From Flavobacteriales bacterium UBA7325 (GTDB lineage Bacteria; Bacteroidota; Bacteroidia; Flavobacteriales_D; Crocinitomicaceae): 50,062 nucleotides of DNA. The stretch lies in assembly GCA_002471375.1 (NCBI GenBank), contig DKPV01000100.1, positions 1 to 50,062 on the forward strand. The letters are read 5' to 3'. The notes below the pieces were generated by a model, which saw only the letters and a list, made by a program, of their open reading frames with translations, was not told where the DNA came from and searched no databases. Position numbers and translations under genes: made by a program. Positions 34,439 to 42,759 of this stretch are shown here, piece by piece (the stretch's first letter is position 1; each line of letters starts with the position of its first letter).

Positions 34439-35455
34439 CTACCATTGCTTTCGGATAAGGTCTTTAGCTATTCGCGCAATTATCTCATCTGACTGTCCAT
34501 TTTTTGTCTGCAACAAGTAGGCTTTGAGCGTAGAAATTAACGTGTTCCCTTCTTGCGGAATAAATGCCCATCCCTTAATTGAAGTTGGTGTTACCAGCAG
34601 GTTATTAGCGATGATGATGGCATGCGAATAAATTCTCCCTTGGAAACCAATCCTTCTTCCACGTTCAAAAATTACATTTGAATCAAATTTTACAGATGTG
34701 GAGATGAATTCTCTCTCATCTATCAACGAATGAATTTGATTTGCCGAAATTGGTTCTTTCAAATTGATGTTAAAACGCACTCCATGCATCAGCTGACTTG
34801 GTGTAGTTATATCGGATGATGTTACTTCTAGTGATTGCTCCATGGTTGCATAAAGATCCTTTACATCTATTGAATGATGTGTCCCCAGTTGATCATCCAT
34901 GTGCCTAGCAACAACATTGGCAGCTACCAATCGTTCATGATTACCAAGATCTTCAGAGCGTCGAACGATAACGAAATCGGATGAAGCATGATTACTCAAA
35001 TCTGTACCAGCGAATGTTGATAATAGGGCCGCTATCGAGTGAGTATTACAAGAAACAACATGGGCGAATTTTTTTCCAGTTAATACACTGTCATTTACTC
35101 CAGCCATAAAGGAAACACCAAAATCTTTTTCACTTCCTTGTGCACACGCTCCTTTTAAATTAGTTAAATCGACGTACCATTCTTTGTTACGTATACCGCC
35201 CCCATTATTGGTACAGTCGAATATATACGCTACATCATCGATGATTGTATCTACAAACGTAAGGTCTTCCCCAGTGCTCCTTGAGCAGATGGTTATACCC
35301 AATTCTCGAAGAAAAGAAAGATCCTCTTCTTGCCAAGGTTGAGGTGTGTTTTTAAGACCGTAAATCGTAGAGATTCCTAATTGTTCTTTGTATTCTGCGA
35401 GTAAACAGATTAACGTTGTTCCAATATTCCCAATTCCATTGACTAAAACTTTCAT
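34439..35455 (-). CDS. Archaeal-type (class II) glyceraldehyde-3-phosphate dehydrogenase homologue
   Basis: A 338-residue protein aligning by eye to archaeal GAPDH from end to end: N-terminal VLVNGIGNIGTTL (Rossmann loop), HVVSCNTHSI with the catalytic Cys, VIVRRSEDL, a THHSIDV block (archaeal SHHGPDV), TTPSQLMHGVRFNI (archaeal TTLMHMH), IFERGRRIGFQGRIYSHAII, and IPQEGNTLISTLKAYL near the end. Class II GAPDH is rare in bacteria. The motifs after the Cys differ from the archaeal consensus (SCNTTGLCR), so the substrate may not be glyceraldehyde-3-phosphate. It sits 5 bases after a sugar-transferase gene in the same orientation. Whether it is a catabolic, biosynthetic or sugar-modifying enzyme is open. 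Confidence 0.75.
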   Translation of the reverse strand: MKVLVNGIGNIGTTLICLLAEYKEQLGISTIYGLKNTPQPWQEEDLSFLRELGITICSRSTGEDLTFVDTIIDDVAYIFDCTNNGGGIRNKEWYVDLTNLKGACAQGSEKDFGVSFMAGVNDSVLTGKKFAHVVSCNTHSIAALLSTFAGTDLSNHASSDFVIVRRSEDLGNHERLVAANVVARHMDDQLGTHHSIDVKDLYATMEQSLEVTSSDITTPSQLMHGVRFNINLKEPISANQIHSLIDEREFISTSVKFDSNVIFERGRRIGFQGRIYSHAIIIANNLLVTPTSIKGWAFIPQEGNTLISTLKAYLLQTKNGQSDEIIARIAKDLIRKQW

Positions 35456-35460
35456 GCTGC

Positions 35461-35982
35461 TTATTTATGGATGTGCTGTTTTACATTAGATTTCCCAAGG
35501 ATAGGTACAAGCATTGATTTCCAGATAATTTTTAAGTCCAATTTAACGGACCTATTCGAAATGTATTCCATATCAGCATTCCATGATACGTTTGCGTCAC
35601 ATACATTAACCAATTGTGCCATCCCAGTGATTCCGGGCTTCACCGACCAGCGCCTTAATTGTGACTCTCCATCCCATTTTAATCGAACTATATCTTCTTT
35701 GGTAAGAGGCCTAGGGCCAACGAAGTTCATATCTCCTTTCAGAATATTAATCAACTGTGGCAATTCATCAATTCCAGTTTTTCGAAAGATCCGACCTAGC
35801 AAAGTAATTCTGCCGTTCTTCATTGTACGAAGTTTGTATATTGTGAAAGTTTGCTGCATTCGACCAATCCTATCTTGAACAAAAACAGGCGTCTTCCATT
35901 CGAATAAAACAACTATCAGCATTATCAAAAGCAAGATTGGTGAGACCAGTAGAAATAGTAAAAGAGCAAAGATTCGCTGCAT
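35461..35982 (-). CDS. Minimal (PglC-like) polyprenyl-phosphate sugar-1-phosphate transferase
   Basis: A 173-residue monotopic phosphoglycosyltransferase consisting only of the catalytic domain: an N-terminal re-entrant hydrophobic helix (FALLLFLLVSPILLLIMLIVV), FVQDRIGR, YKLRTMK, a TGIDELPQLINILKGDM block with the Asp-Glu catalytic pair, NFVGPRPL, and WSVKPGITGMAQLVN. Such short enzymes, like PglC, start lipid-linked glycan synthesis. The neighbour downstream on the same strand is the GAPDH-like gene, 5 bases away, so the two are co-transcribed and may act in one glycan pathway (inference). A second, full-length enzyme of this type lies at 2721-4115. Confidence 0.9.
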   Translation of the reverse strand: MQRIFALLLFLLVSPILLLIMLIVVLFEWKTPVFVQDRIGRMQQTFTIYKLRTMKNGRITLLGRIFRKTGIDELPQLINILKGDMNFVGPRPLTKEDIVRLKWDGESQLRRWSVKPGITGMAQLVNVCDANVSWNADMEYISNRSVKLDLKIIWKSMLVPILGKSNVKQHIHK

Positions 35983-36446
35983 GCTAGCGAAGATAGAGTT
36001 TTTCTAACTATTAGAAAGCAACACCCCCTTGTTTTGAGAACCCAAAATTCATAATAAAAGTTAAGCTAATGAGGAGGGGACTCATCAATGATGGTGTGCG
36101 GATTGTTGTGACTTTAAATAAATTTTGTAATCTGTCTCGTTCAGTCTGAATATGCCATTTTGTGGTTAGGCAGCTATGTAGAACATCGTTCAACGAAGAT
36201 ACAAAATGATTGCTCTCAATTATCGGGCTGTGAATGCATCTAAACTGAAAAGATTATTAGCGCAATAAATAATAAACTGTAAATCAATATATAGTACTGC
36301 GTATTACTAGTTTCACTAACAAGAAGTTTAGGTAGTATTCGTCAAACGGAGTGCGGGATTCCGTGCACTGTTCATTGTCTTCTAGAATGAGCCATAACTT
36401 GTCTGAAATAAGTCTTTCTCTTATCTTTACGGAAGAAATAGGTACT
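35983..36446. other. Intergenic region, no gene found
   Basis: A 464-base A+T-rich gap between divergently transcribed genes. A short inverted repeat TTTCTAA-CTA-TTAGAAA sits at 36001-36017, close to the sugar transferase start. I see no RNA gene, no credible ORF and no coding remnant in either strand; it must contain the promoters of both flanking genes. Confidence 0.5.
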
Positions 36447-37508
36447 ATGAAATATATTTTAGGTTGGAGATTTTGCATCATTTTAGCCTTCATTCTTCAG
36501 GGTTCAATTACATTCTCACAGGTTGATTGTAATCAAGTGAGTCATGATTTTTCAGGCGAATGTGAAGGTTATGATAGATTAAGAGGATTTCGATCGACGA
36601 GAAATTTCAAGGAGGGTAAGCTGCACGGAAATTCAGAAGAGTTCTACAAATCAGGTCAATTGCGCTATAAGGCAAAGTACTCGAAAGACTTTATGCATGG
36701 TAAGTTTGTTGCATACTATCAGTCTGGCGAACAGATGACCAGCGGGAAGTTTAGGGGGGGGTCTGGTGATTTTATCATGTATCATCCCAACGGAAAGCCA
36801 AAGCTTACAGGAAGCTTCTATCAGGGCGCTATTGATGGTGACTGGCTAAACTTTAATGAAGCTGGAGAGTTTCAAGACACACTAAAGCGAGATGGCTTTT
36901 TCAGAGATGACATGCTGGCATATTTAGTTGGTGACGCACAAATGAGACCTGCTAAGAAAGATTTTTTCGGGCAGATGTTCGATATGGATGGTTTCTTTGG
37001 AGAGAATACGGATTCAATTTTTACGGACTTTCAAAAGCAAATTGACGATGCAATGCGGAAGATGCAGGATATGCTCAATAGATCAGATTCATATGACACG
37101 ACAATTCATTTCAATTTTTCAGATTCAACCGGTTCTTTTGAACATATTGAGTTCTTTGGCGGAGAAGCAGGGAATAGAGCATCGAGGAGAGTAGAGGGAC
37201 TAGTAGATTTTCCAGATGCAGAACCTACTTTTCCCGGTGGTGATGAGGCACGTGATGCTTTTGTCAAAAATAATATTCAATTGACTGATGATTCTAAAAA
37301 TGATGGAGCTACAATTTTTATTGAAGCGATAATTAATGAAGATGGTACCATAGAACAACCTCAAATTGCTCTCGCTGGACTAAGAGAATTAGAAATTGAA
37401 GCCTTACGCGTTGTCCGAATGATGCCTAATTGGAATCCAGCGATCCATCGAGGAGAGAAGGTCAAGACTCGTATGATTATTCCTGTTAAATTTAAAGAAA
37501 GCAATTAG
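36447..37508 (+). CDS. YwqK/MORN-repeat protein with C-terminal TonB-type domain
   Basis: About 353 residues. A signal peptide (WRFCIILAFILQGSITFSQ) is followed by repeated G-K-L-H-G-N / G-x-F-V-A-Y-Y units (GKLHGNSEEFYKSGQLRYKA, DFMHGKFVAYYQSGEQ), the YwqK/MORN-like pattern common in Bacteroidota. An acidic, Met-rich middle part (about 190-260) and a C-terminal TonB-type domain follow: PTFPGGDEARDAFVK and VVRMMPNWNPAIHRGEKVKT. TonB-C domains of this type occur in many Bacteroidota envelope proteins that are not the energy transducer itself. The ATG at 36447 opens the signal peptide and is preferred over 36351. Confidence 0.82.
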   Translation: MKYILGWRFCIILAFILQGSITFSQVDCNQVSHDFSGECEGYDRLRGFRSTRNFKEGKLHGNSEEFYKSGQLRYKAKYSKDFMHGKFVAYYQSGEQMTSGKFRGGSGDFIMYHPNGKPKLTGSFYQGAIDGDWLNFNEAGEFQDTLKRDGFFRDDMLAYLVGDAQMRPAKKDFFGQMFDMDGFFGENTDSIFTDFQKQIDDAMRKMQDMLNRSDSYDTTIHFNFSDSTGSFEHIEFFGGEAGNRASRRVEGLVDFPDAEPTFPGGDEARDAFVKNNIQLTDDSKNDGATIFIEAIINEDGTIEQPQIALAGLRELEIEALRVVRMMPNWNPAIHRGEKVKTRMIIPVKFKESN

Positions 37509-37517
37509 AGATGAGAT

Positions 37518-38243
37518 ATGTTCTATTTTTTTTTAATTCTGATACAAGCCTCATTGGGTTTTGGTCAGGTTGTTCTTGGCGAAATGCAGTCATCGAATAG
37601 CTCAACGATAGCAGATAGCTTTGGTGATTATGATGATTGGATAGAGATACACAATCCAACAACAGATTCGGTAGAAATTAGTGGCTTCATTTTAAAGGAT
37701 CAATTAGATACTTGGGTAATACCGTCTGGTGATCCTATTACACTCCTGCCACCAAATGGAAGATTTCTTCTATGGGCAGATGATCAAGAACTTCAAGGAC
37801 CCTCGCACACAAACTTTAAACTAGCATCCGGTGGAGAGTTCTTGTGGCTGTAAGCTGATGGAACTACTGTGATTGATTCGATTACCATCCCAGCGATGAA
37901 CACAGATGATAGTTATGTGCATTGTGGAGTCAATTGGTTCCAAACTTCCAGTCCCACGCCGCTTACTACAAATGATTGCACAGCTCAAGTAGAGAGTCTT
38001 TCGACTATCGGGAATTTTAGTGTTTCAAGTACAATGAATGGAGACCTTCATATTGAGATTGAAGGAGCTAATTCAAGCTATTATGCCGTAATGATTTTTA
38101 CTGTTGATGGAAAGCTTACCCGAGAAGTGATTATACCTGAAGGTATCACATTGCTCCGTACCAATAAATCCACGCGTGGTCTATACATTGTCGAAGTAAA
38201 ACATCCGGGAGGCGTTCACTCTCAGTTAGTTTGGTTGAATTGA
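37518..38243 (+). pseudogene. Lamin-tail-domain T9SS cargo protein, interrupted by in-frame TAA
   Basis: Two reading-frame segments in the same frame are separated by a single TAA at 37851-37853. The first has a signal peptide (FFLILIQASLGFGQ) and a lamin-tail domain (FGDYDDWIEIHNPTTDSVEI, GRFLLWADDQELQG). After the stop the domain continues (ADGTTVIDSITIPAMNTDDS) and ends with a typical type A T9SS sorting domain (IFTVDGKLTREVII, TRGLYIVEVKH, SQLVWLN). The whole would be 241 residues. No frameshift is needed, only replacement of one codon. It is therefore a recent nonsense mutation, a read-through gene or a base-call error. It lies 9 bases after the TonB-domain gene. Confidence 0.82.
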
Positions 38244-38325
38244 TGAGTCCATTTTACCTCGATTCAAAGCATCATTTTGTTGTCAAAGTTGCATTTTCTT
38301 TACTATCTTGCACTAAAAATAGTAG

Positions 38326-38538
38326 ATGAAGTCGATTTGTTTGATTTTCCTGATTCTCGTGTTCTCACCATCTACGTTTGCACAAGTAGTTGATGTCGTA
38401 GAAGCAGAAATTCTTTGGGAATCTAATATCCAGGCAATTCTTTATTTTGACAAGGAAAAAGTAATGAACCAAACGGTATTTTCCCGCCATACGTTTGATG
38501 GTGATTGGAAGTTATATCAAATAGATATGGCAGGTTAA
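38326..38538 (+). CDS. Small exported protein, unknown
   Basis: A 70-residue protein with a clear signal peptide (SICLIFLILVFSPSTFAQ) and a mature part of about 50 residues (VVDVVEAEILWESNIQAILY, then WKLYQIDMAG). The mature part faintly resembles the end of small DUF6150-like Bacteroidota proteins, but this is too weak to name it. It stops 3 bases before the DUF2459 gene, with which it probably forms a transcript. Confidence 0.6.
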   Translation: MKSICLIFLILVFSPSTFAQVVDVVEAEILWESNIQAILYFDKEKVMNQTVFSRHTFDGDWKLYQIDMAG

Positions 38539-38541
38539 TCG

Positions 38542-39222
38542 ATGTCGAAGCCAGTTCATTTTCTTAAACTATCAGCGAAATACTTTTTAAGGTTTCTCGA
38601 GGTATTCATAGGTTTACTCATTCTATATTATATTCTATTTATTTGGGGAATGATATTTTATTTTGGAAATCTTTCGAATAATGGAGAGATCTCTATATAC
38701 GTGCGCTCGACTGGAGTTCATACAGAAATCTGTATGCCGACTACTACAGAAGGTGAAAACTGGAAAGAGTTTATTCCGACCGGTGTGTATGAAGATACTA
38801 GTCACACGGAGTACATTGCAATCGGTTGGGGAGATAAAGGTTTTTTTCTCAACACTCCGAATTGGGGAGAATTGAAGATATCAACGGCGCTAACGGCTGT
38901 TTTTCTGCCAAGCCCGACAGCCATGCATGTGGAGTATTGTTCGAAACCAGAGAGATCTGATGTTTGTAAACGCGTGACAATATCACCTCGACAATATCGA
39001 AAGCTCTGCAATTATGTGCAAGGATGCTTTGATACTAAAAAGAACAAAGTCCAACTGATTTCAGGTCATGGATATGGATTGACCGATAATTTTTACGAGG
39101 CACATGGCTCTTATCATTTGTTCCGTACATGTAATGTTTGGACAAATAACGCTCTAAAGTCAGCAAGCATCAGAACATCATTATTTAGTCCTTTTCCCGA
39201 AGGAAATTTGGTACATCTATAA
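38542..39222 (+). CDS. DUF2459 (TIGR02117) family membrane-anchored protein
   Basis: A 226-residue protein with one N-terminal membrane segment (VFIGLLILYYILFIWGMIFYF) and a body that fits the DUF2459/TIGR02117 family: STGVHTEICMP near the start, YIAIGWGDKGFFLNTP in the middle, and ISGHGYGLTDNFYEAHGSYH with FRTCNVWTNNALK at the end. In other bacteria members occur near polyhydroxyalkanoate or urease genes, but no activity is established. The conserved His, Asp and Cys residues suggest a cysteine-peptidase-like fold facing the periplasm (inference). It runs into dinB with one base between stop and start. Confidence 0.85.
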   Translation: MSKPVHFLKLSAKYFLRFLEVFIGLLILYYILFIWGMIFYFGNLSNNGEISIYVRSTGVHTEICMPTTTEGENWKEFIPTGVYEDTSHTEYIAIGWGDKGFFLNTPNWGELKISTALTAVFLPSPTAMHVEYCSKPERSDVCKRVTISPRQYRKLCNYVQGCFDTKKNKVQLISGHGYGLTDNFYEAHGSYHLFRTCNVWTNNALKSASIRTSLFSPFPEGNLVHL

Positions 39223-39223
39223 A

Positions 39224-40330
39224 ATGTCGGAAGAGGTTAGCAGTGACGAGGACTGTGGGTTTCCAGTGCGAAAGATCATTCATATCGATATGGATGCATT
39301 TTATGCTTCAGTCGAGCAAATGGATAATCCGGATTATCGAGGTAAACCAATCGCAGTGGGAGGAACGCGTGAGCGTGGTGTTGTTGCGGCTGCCAGTTAC
39401 GAAGCTAGGAAGTTCGGCGTCAGATCAGCAATGCCAAGCGTTACAGCAGTTCGAAGATGTCCGGAGTTGATTTTTGTCAAACCTCGGTTTGATCGATATA
39501 AGGAGATTTCGAAAAAAATACGCGCGATCTTTCATGACTATACAGACGTTGTAGAGCCACTGTCTTTGGATGAAGCTTTTTTAGACGTCACAGAAAACGA
39601 AGCATATCCTTCAGCAAGTATGTTGGCGCAAGAAATTAGAACTAGAATTGCAGAGGAGGTTGGGTTAAATGCATCCGCTGGTATCTCTGTAAACAAATTT
39701 ACGGCGAAGATCGCTTCCGATATTAATAAACCGAACGGTCAAAAGACAATAGCACCTGAAGAGGTTATTCCATTTTTAGCAAAATTACCAATTGAGAAGT
39801 TTTTTGGAGTAGGGAAGGTGACTGCACAGAAAATGAAGATGCACGGAATATTTCAAGGAAGCGACCTAAAGCATAAATCTCTTGAGTACCTCTCACAGTA
39901 TTTCGGGAAGTCTGGTCAGCATTTTTTCAATATAGTTCGTGGTATTCAGAATAGTAAGGTTCAACCCAATCATGTTAGAAAATCTATCGCTGCTGAAAGA
40001 ACCTTTAAGAAGGATGTCCGCTCTGAGGTGCATTTAATCGAACACTTAGAAAAAATTTCAATTGAACTTGATAAGAGGATGAAGTCGGCGAATCTAAAAG
40101 GCAAGACAATCACCTTGAAGATTAAATACAATGACTTTAGTCAGCAAACAAGAAGTAAGACGATTGAGAATTACGTCTCGCTTAAGGAGGAGTTCTTTCC
40201 GATCGTACTGACATTGCTGAGGCAATCTGAGTTGAAAAAATCGGTACGTTTATTAGGGATATCAATTACTAAATTGAATACACAAAAGGAGATCAAAACT
40301 GTGTCTGTTCAACTTAGCTTTGAGTTTTAA
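39224..40330 (+). CDS. dinB: DNA polymerase IV (Y family)
   Basis: A 368-residue translesion polymerase. The palm shows IIHIDMDAFYASVEQ (first catalytic Asp) and PLSLDEAFLDVTENE (Asp-Glu pair); fingers AASYEARKFGVRSAMPS; thumb helix-hairpin-helix LPIEKFFGVGKVTAQKMK; and a C-terminal little-finger domain. An extra 15 N-terminal residues (SEEVSSDEDCGFPVRK) precede the usual start. The C-terminus, VSVQLSFEF, resembles a beta-clamp-binding motif (Q-L-S/D-L-F type). It makes error-prone bypass synthesis in the cytoplasm. It is unrelated in function to the DinB-fold gene at 173. Confidence 0.94.
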   Translation: MSEEVSSDEDCGFPVRKIIHIDMDAFYASVEQMDNPDYRGKPIAVGGTRERGVVAAASYEARKFGVRSAMPSVTAVRRCPELIFVKPRFDRYKEISKKIRAIFHDYTDVVEPLSLDEAFLDVTENEAYPSASMLAQEIRTRIAEEVGLNASAGISVNKFTAKIASDINKPNGQKTIAPEEVIPFLAKLPIEKFFGVGKVTAQKMKMHGIFQGSDLKHKSLEYLSQYFGKSGQHFFNIVRGIQNSKVQPNHVRKSIAAERTFKKDVRSEVHLIEHLEKISIELDKRMKSANLKGKTITLKIKYNDFSQQTRSKTIENYVSLKEEFFPIVLTLLRQSELKKSVRLLGISITKLNTQKEIKTVSVQLSFEF

Positions 40331-40392
40331 TCCATAAATAAAAAAAGGGACGACCTAAGCTATTCCTCTAAGTTTATCAAAAAAATGTATTG

Positions 40393-40743
40393 TTAATCTG
40401 CCATAATCATTTGTTTTATTAGGATAATTTCTTGTTCTAATTTTTCAATTTTTTCATTTTGAGCATCAATAATTACTTGTTGCTCTTTCACTCCCTGTGT
40501 TAAGATTGGAATAAAGCCTATATAATTAATCGTAGTGTAGCTCTCCACATTCGTATTGTGCTTTCCTAATCCTCCATCGCTCATAGCGATTAAATTAATC
40601 TCCTTCGTAAGTTCCGGGAAGTTTTACTTAATCTCCTTGGCAATAAAGCCATAACTTCTTTGTTTAGTTAGTACAACCAAACCTTCAAATCCTTCATTGA
40701 ATTTGATGAATATTTCTGTGACTAAAAGAAGATCAATATTCAT
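40393..40743 (-). pseudogene. Remnant of a peptidase S74-type (endosialidase chaperone) C-terminal domain
   Basis: On the minus strand the frame from 40743 reads through VVLTKQRSYGFIAKEIK, a TAA at 40624-40626, then NFPELTKEINLIAMSDGG, YIGFIPILTQGVKEQQVII and a coiled coil (DAQNEKIEKLEQEIILIKQM). This is the usual order of the S74 intramolecular chaperone that ends tail-fibre-like and surface proteins (Y-G-F-I-A-Q-E, then F-P-E-L, then the Y-x-x-L-I-P-x-L-T helix). The large beta-helical body is missing, so only the last part survives, with a nonsense codon in it. It is on the opposite strand to dinB. Confidence 0.72.
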
Positions 40744-40806
40744 TAATGCTACTCGAGCACTTATGTGTGCTGGATAAAGGGCAGTCTGTGAAAGCAGAGG
40801 ATGAGC

Positions 40807-41559
40807 TTATCGAGATTTCTCTGATTTCTCACTAATTCTGACGTAAATTAGCTTATATCGTCCCTTTGAACTGTCTCTTTGTTCAACTTCGAAATTTTTA
40901 ATAGATTTAATTAAGGGCGTTAGTTTTAAAAAACCATAATTTCTTGAATCGAAGTTTGGCTGTTTCTTTTGCATGAGACTTCCAACATCACCAAGGAATG
41001 CCCAGCCTTCATCGTCAGCGACATCTTCTATGTTTGCAGAAATAAACTTGATGATTTTCGGTGTGATTTTATCTACACTCTGCTTCGCGGCTCGCTTACC
41101 TTTAGTCCCGCTCTCCTCATCGTCTTGCTGATTCTTCAAGATTTCAATGTAGATGAACTTGTCACAAGCTACTATAAATGGTTCGGGTGTCTTTTTCTCA
41201 CCTATTCCATAAACGGCTTTACCTGCCTCTCTAAGTCGTGTGGCAAGTTTAGTGAAATCGCTATCGCTTGATACAAGGCAGAATCCATCAACTTTCTCAG
41301 AATACAAAATGTCCATAGCATCGATTATCATTGCTGAATCCGTCGCATTTTTTCCAGTTGTATATCCGTATTGTTGAATTGGGGTTATAGCATTCTCTAA
41401 AAGAACTTTTTTCCATTTGTTTAGGTGAGGGTTTGTCCAATCACCATATATTCTTTTGATGGTTGGATTGCCATATTTTGCAATTTCAGCCATCATTTCT
41501 TTGACTCGTGCCGATGGGATATTGTCTCCATCTATGAGCACTGCTAGTCGTAAATCCAT
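40807..41559 (-). CDS. NYN-domain nuclease with C-terminal OST-HTH/LOTUS domain
   Basis: A 250-residue LabA/DUF88-type protein. The PIN-like NYN domain has LAVLIDGDNIP, KNATDSAMIIDAMDIL and LVSSDSDFTKLATRLRE, which supply the Asp residues of the metal site. A linker (GTKGKRAAKQS) leads to an OST-HTH domain (DDEGWAFLGDVGSLMQKKQP, YGFLKLTPLIKSI), thought to bind RNA. Such proteins are presumed RNases of unknown target. The domain order is the usual one for the bacterial family. It stands alone. Confidence 0.88.
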   Translation of the reverse strand: MDLRLAVLIDGDNIPSARVKEMMAEIAKYGNPTIKRIYGDWTNPHLNKWKKVLLENAITPIQQYGYTTGKNATDSAMIIDAMDILYSEKVDGFCLVSSDSDFTKLATRLREAGKAVYGIGEKKTPEPFIVACDKFIYIEILKNQQDDEESGTKGKRAAKQSVDKITPKIIKFISANIEDVADDEGWAFLGDVGSLMQKKQPNFDSRNYGFLKLTPLIKSIKNFEVEQRDSSKGRYKLIYVRISEKSEKSR

Positions 41560-41695
41560 AATATATTGTTACTCGCTCCGTAGCGCGTTAGTGTTAATGA
41601 TAATTTTCTTGGCCCTAAGAGGGCAGATCAGTAGGGCTACTGACGACCACAAGATAATCAGAAATATTTGATAAATAATCGATTAGGGATAATAC

Positions 41696-42256
41696 CTATT
41701 TAAGAAATTTGAGAATATCATCGCTCAACGGCAGAGTCTTAGGTCCAATCATAGCAAGATACAAACCGTTTTCATCAAGCATATACTTCTGAAAGTTCCA
41801 CTTAATATTAGTGTTTTCTACTTTATTAAGCTCGGTTCTAGTTAGCCAAGTGTACAGAGGATGTTGATCATTCCCTTTAACATCAACCTTTTCCGTCATT
41901 TGAAATGTAACACCATAATTTTTCTGACAAAAGGAGGCAATCTCATCGGAAGATCCTGGTTCTTGACCTAAGAACTGGTTACAGGGCACACCAATTATGG
42001 CTAATTTATCTCCATACTCATCATATAGCTTTTGTAGGTCTTCATATTGTGGAGTCAGTCCACATTTTGAAGCTACGTTTACAATCAATAATTTCTTTCC
42101 TTGAAATTGTTTTAAATCAAGTGGTGTACCGTCTAGGGCATTGATTTCAATATCGTAAAATGATGAAGGTATTGAATCTAAAGGGATTGGGTTTGATTTT
42201 GACAAGAAAGAAAAAAGTCCGAATGCGATCATAATAATAAAACGTTTGCTATTCAT
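41696..42256 (-). CDS. Glutathione-peroxidase family thiol peroxidase, exported
   Basis: A 186-residue thioredoxin-fold peroxidase. The N-terminal hydrophobic stretch (FIIMIAFGLFSFLSKS) predicts export. The catalytic site is VASKCGLTPQYEDLQ with Cys in place of selenocysteine, then VPCNQFLGQEPG (Gln) and NIKWNFQKYMLD (Trp-Asn), the full tetrad; the second Cys in ASFCQKNYGV may be the resolving residue. It reduces hydroperoxides, most likely with thioredoxin rather than glutathione (inference from Cys-type members). A TAACTTTG element lies 17 bases before its start. Confidence 0.92.
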   Translation of the reverse strand: MNSKRFIIMIAFGLFSFLSKSNPIPLDSIPSSFYDIEINALDGTPLDLKQFQGKKLLIVNVASKCGLTPQYEDLQKLYDEYGDKLAIIGVPCNQFLGQEPGSSDEIASFCQKNYGVTFQMTEKVDVKGNDQHPLYTWLTRTELNKVENTNIKWNFQKYMLDENGLYLAMIGPKTLPLSDDILKFLK

Positions 42257-42273
42257 AGATGTTTATATGATAC

Positions 42274-42281
42274 CAAAGTTA
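42274..42281 (-). promoter_or_regulatory. Putative -7 element TAACTTTG for the glutathione peroxidase gene
   Basis: On the minus strand TAACTTTG fits TAnnTTTG and ends 17 bases before the ATG at 42256. No clear -33 is visible. Confidence 0.45.
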
Positions 42282-42289
42282 AGAAATTT

Positions 42290-42728
42290 TTACAGTCGAA
42301 TCTGTCGTTGACGACAATTATTAATGGAACGTTTTGTTGATGGGTAAACTATTAAAACTGACACGCGAGAGACGATCTTGCCTATGATTATCCAGTATCG
42401 ACCAAGCCAAATTGATATTTGAAGTGGCTCTTGATAAAGTTCTTTAAAATAGAATAGATTATTGTGAAAAATATCGACAACAATAATTACTAGTGTCATG
42501 TTGCGGTCTGCCTTTGGCCGAATAAAGAGTAAAATTGCTGCGGTGGGATCCAGAAACTCAAGACTATCCAAAAACAAACTACTTAAGAATGGTGCATTAT
42601 AGTTTTTCGGAAGAAAACCGTTCTAAAAAAATCCATAGAACATGAGTACTAGTTCCCATGAAGATTGTAATGATCTGAATAGCTAATACTATTCTGATCC
42701 TCAATGGAAGAGAATTGAAGAATATCAT
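42290..42728 (-). pseudogene. Small hydrophobic membrane protein, frameshifted
   Basis: From an ATG at 42728 the frame encodes one membrane helix (RIVLAIQIITIFMGTSTHVL) and then leaves frame at a seven-T run (42625-42631). The +1 frame continues with NGFLPKNYNAPFLSS, LDSLEFLDPTAAILLFIRPK, MTLVIIVVDIFHNNLFYF and IWLGRYWIIIGKIV: a four-helix integral membrane protein of about 140 residues. A TAG also overlaps the break. It looks like a conserved small membrane protein of Bacteroidota that I know only by its layout, not by function. It is broken by at least one indel. Confidence 0.62.
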
Positions 42729-42759
42729 CAGATGTGTCAATAAGTGAGATCGAATCTCT

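Noticed and set aside
36011..36193. 60-residue ORF on the minus strand in the 36 kb gap
   Set aside because: No signal, no motif and no good start context; composition looks non-coding.
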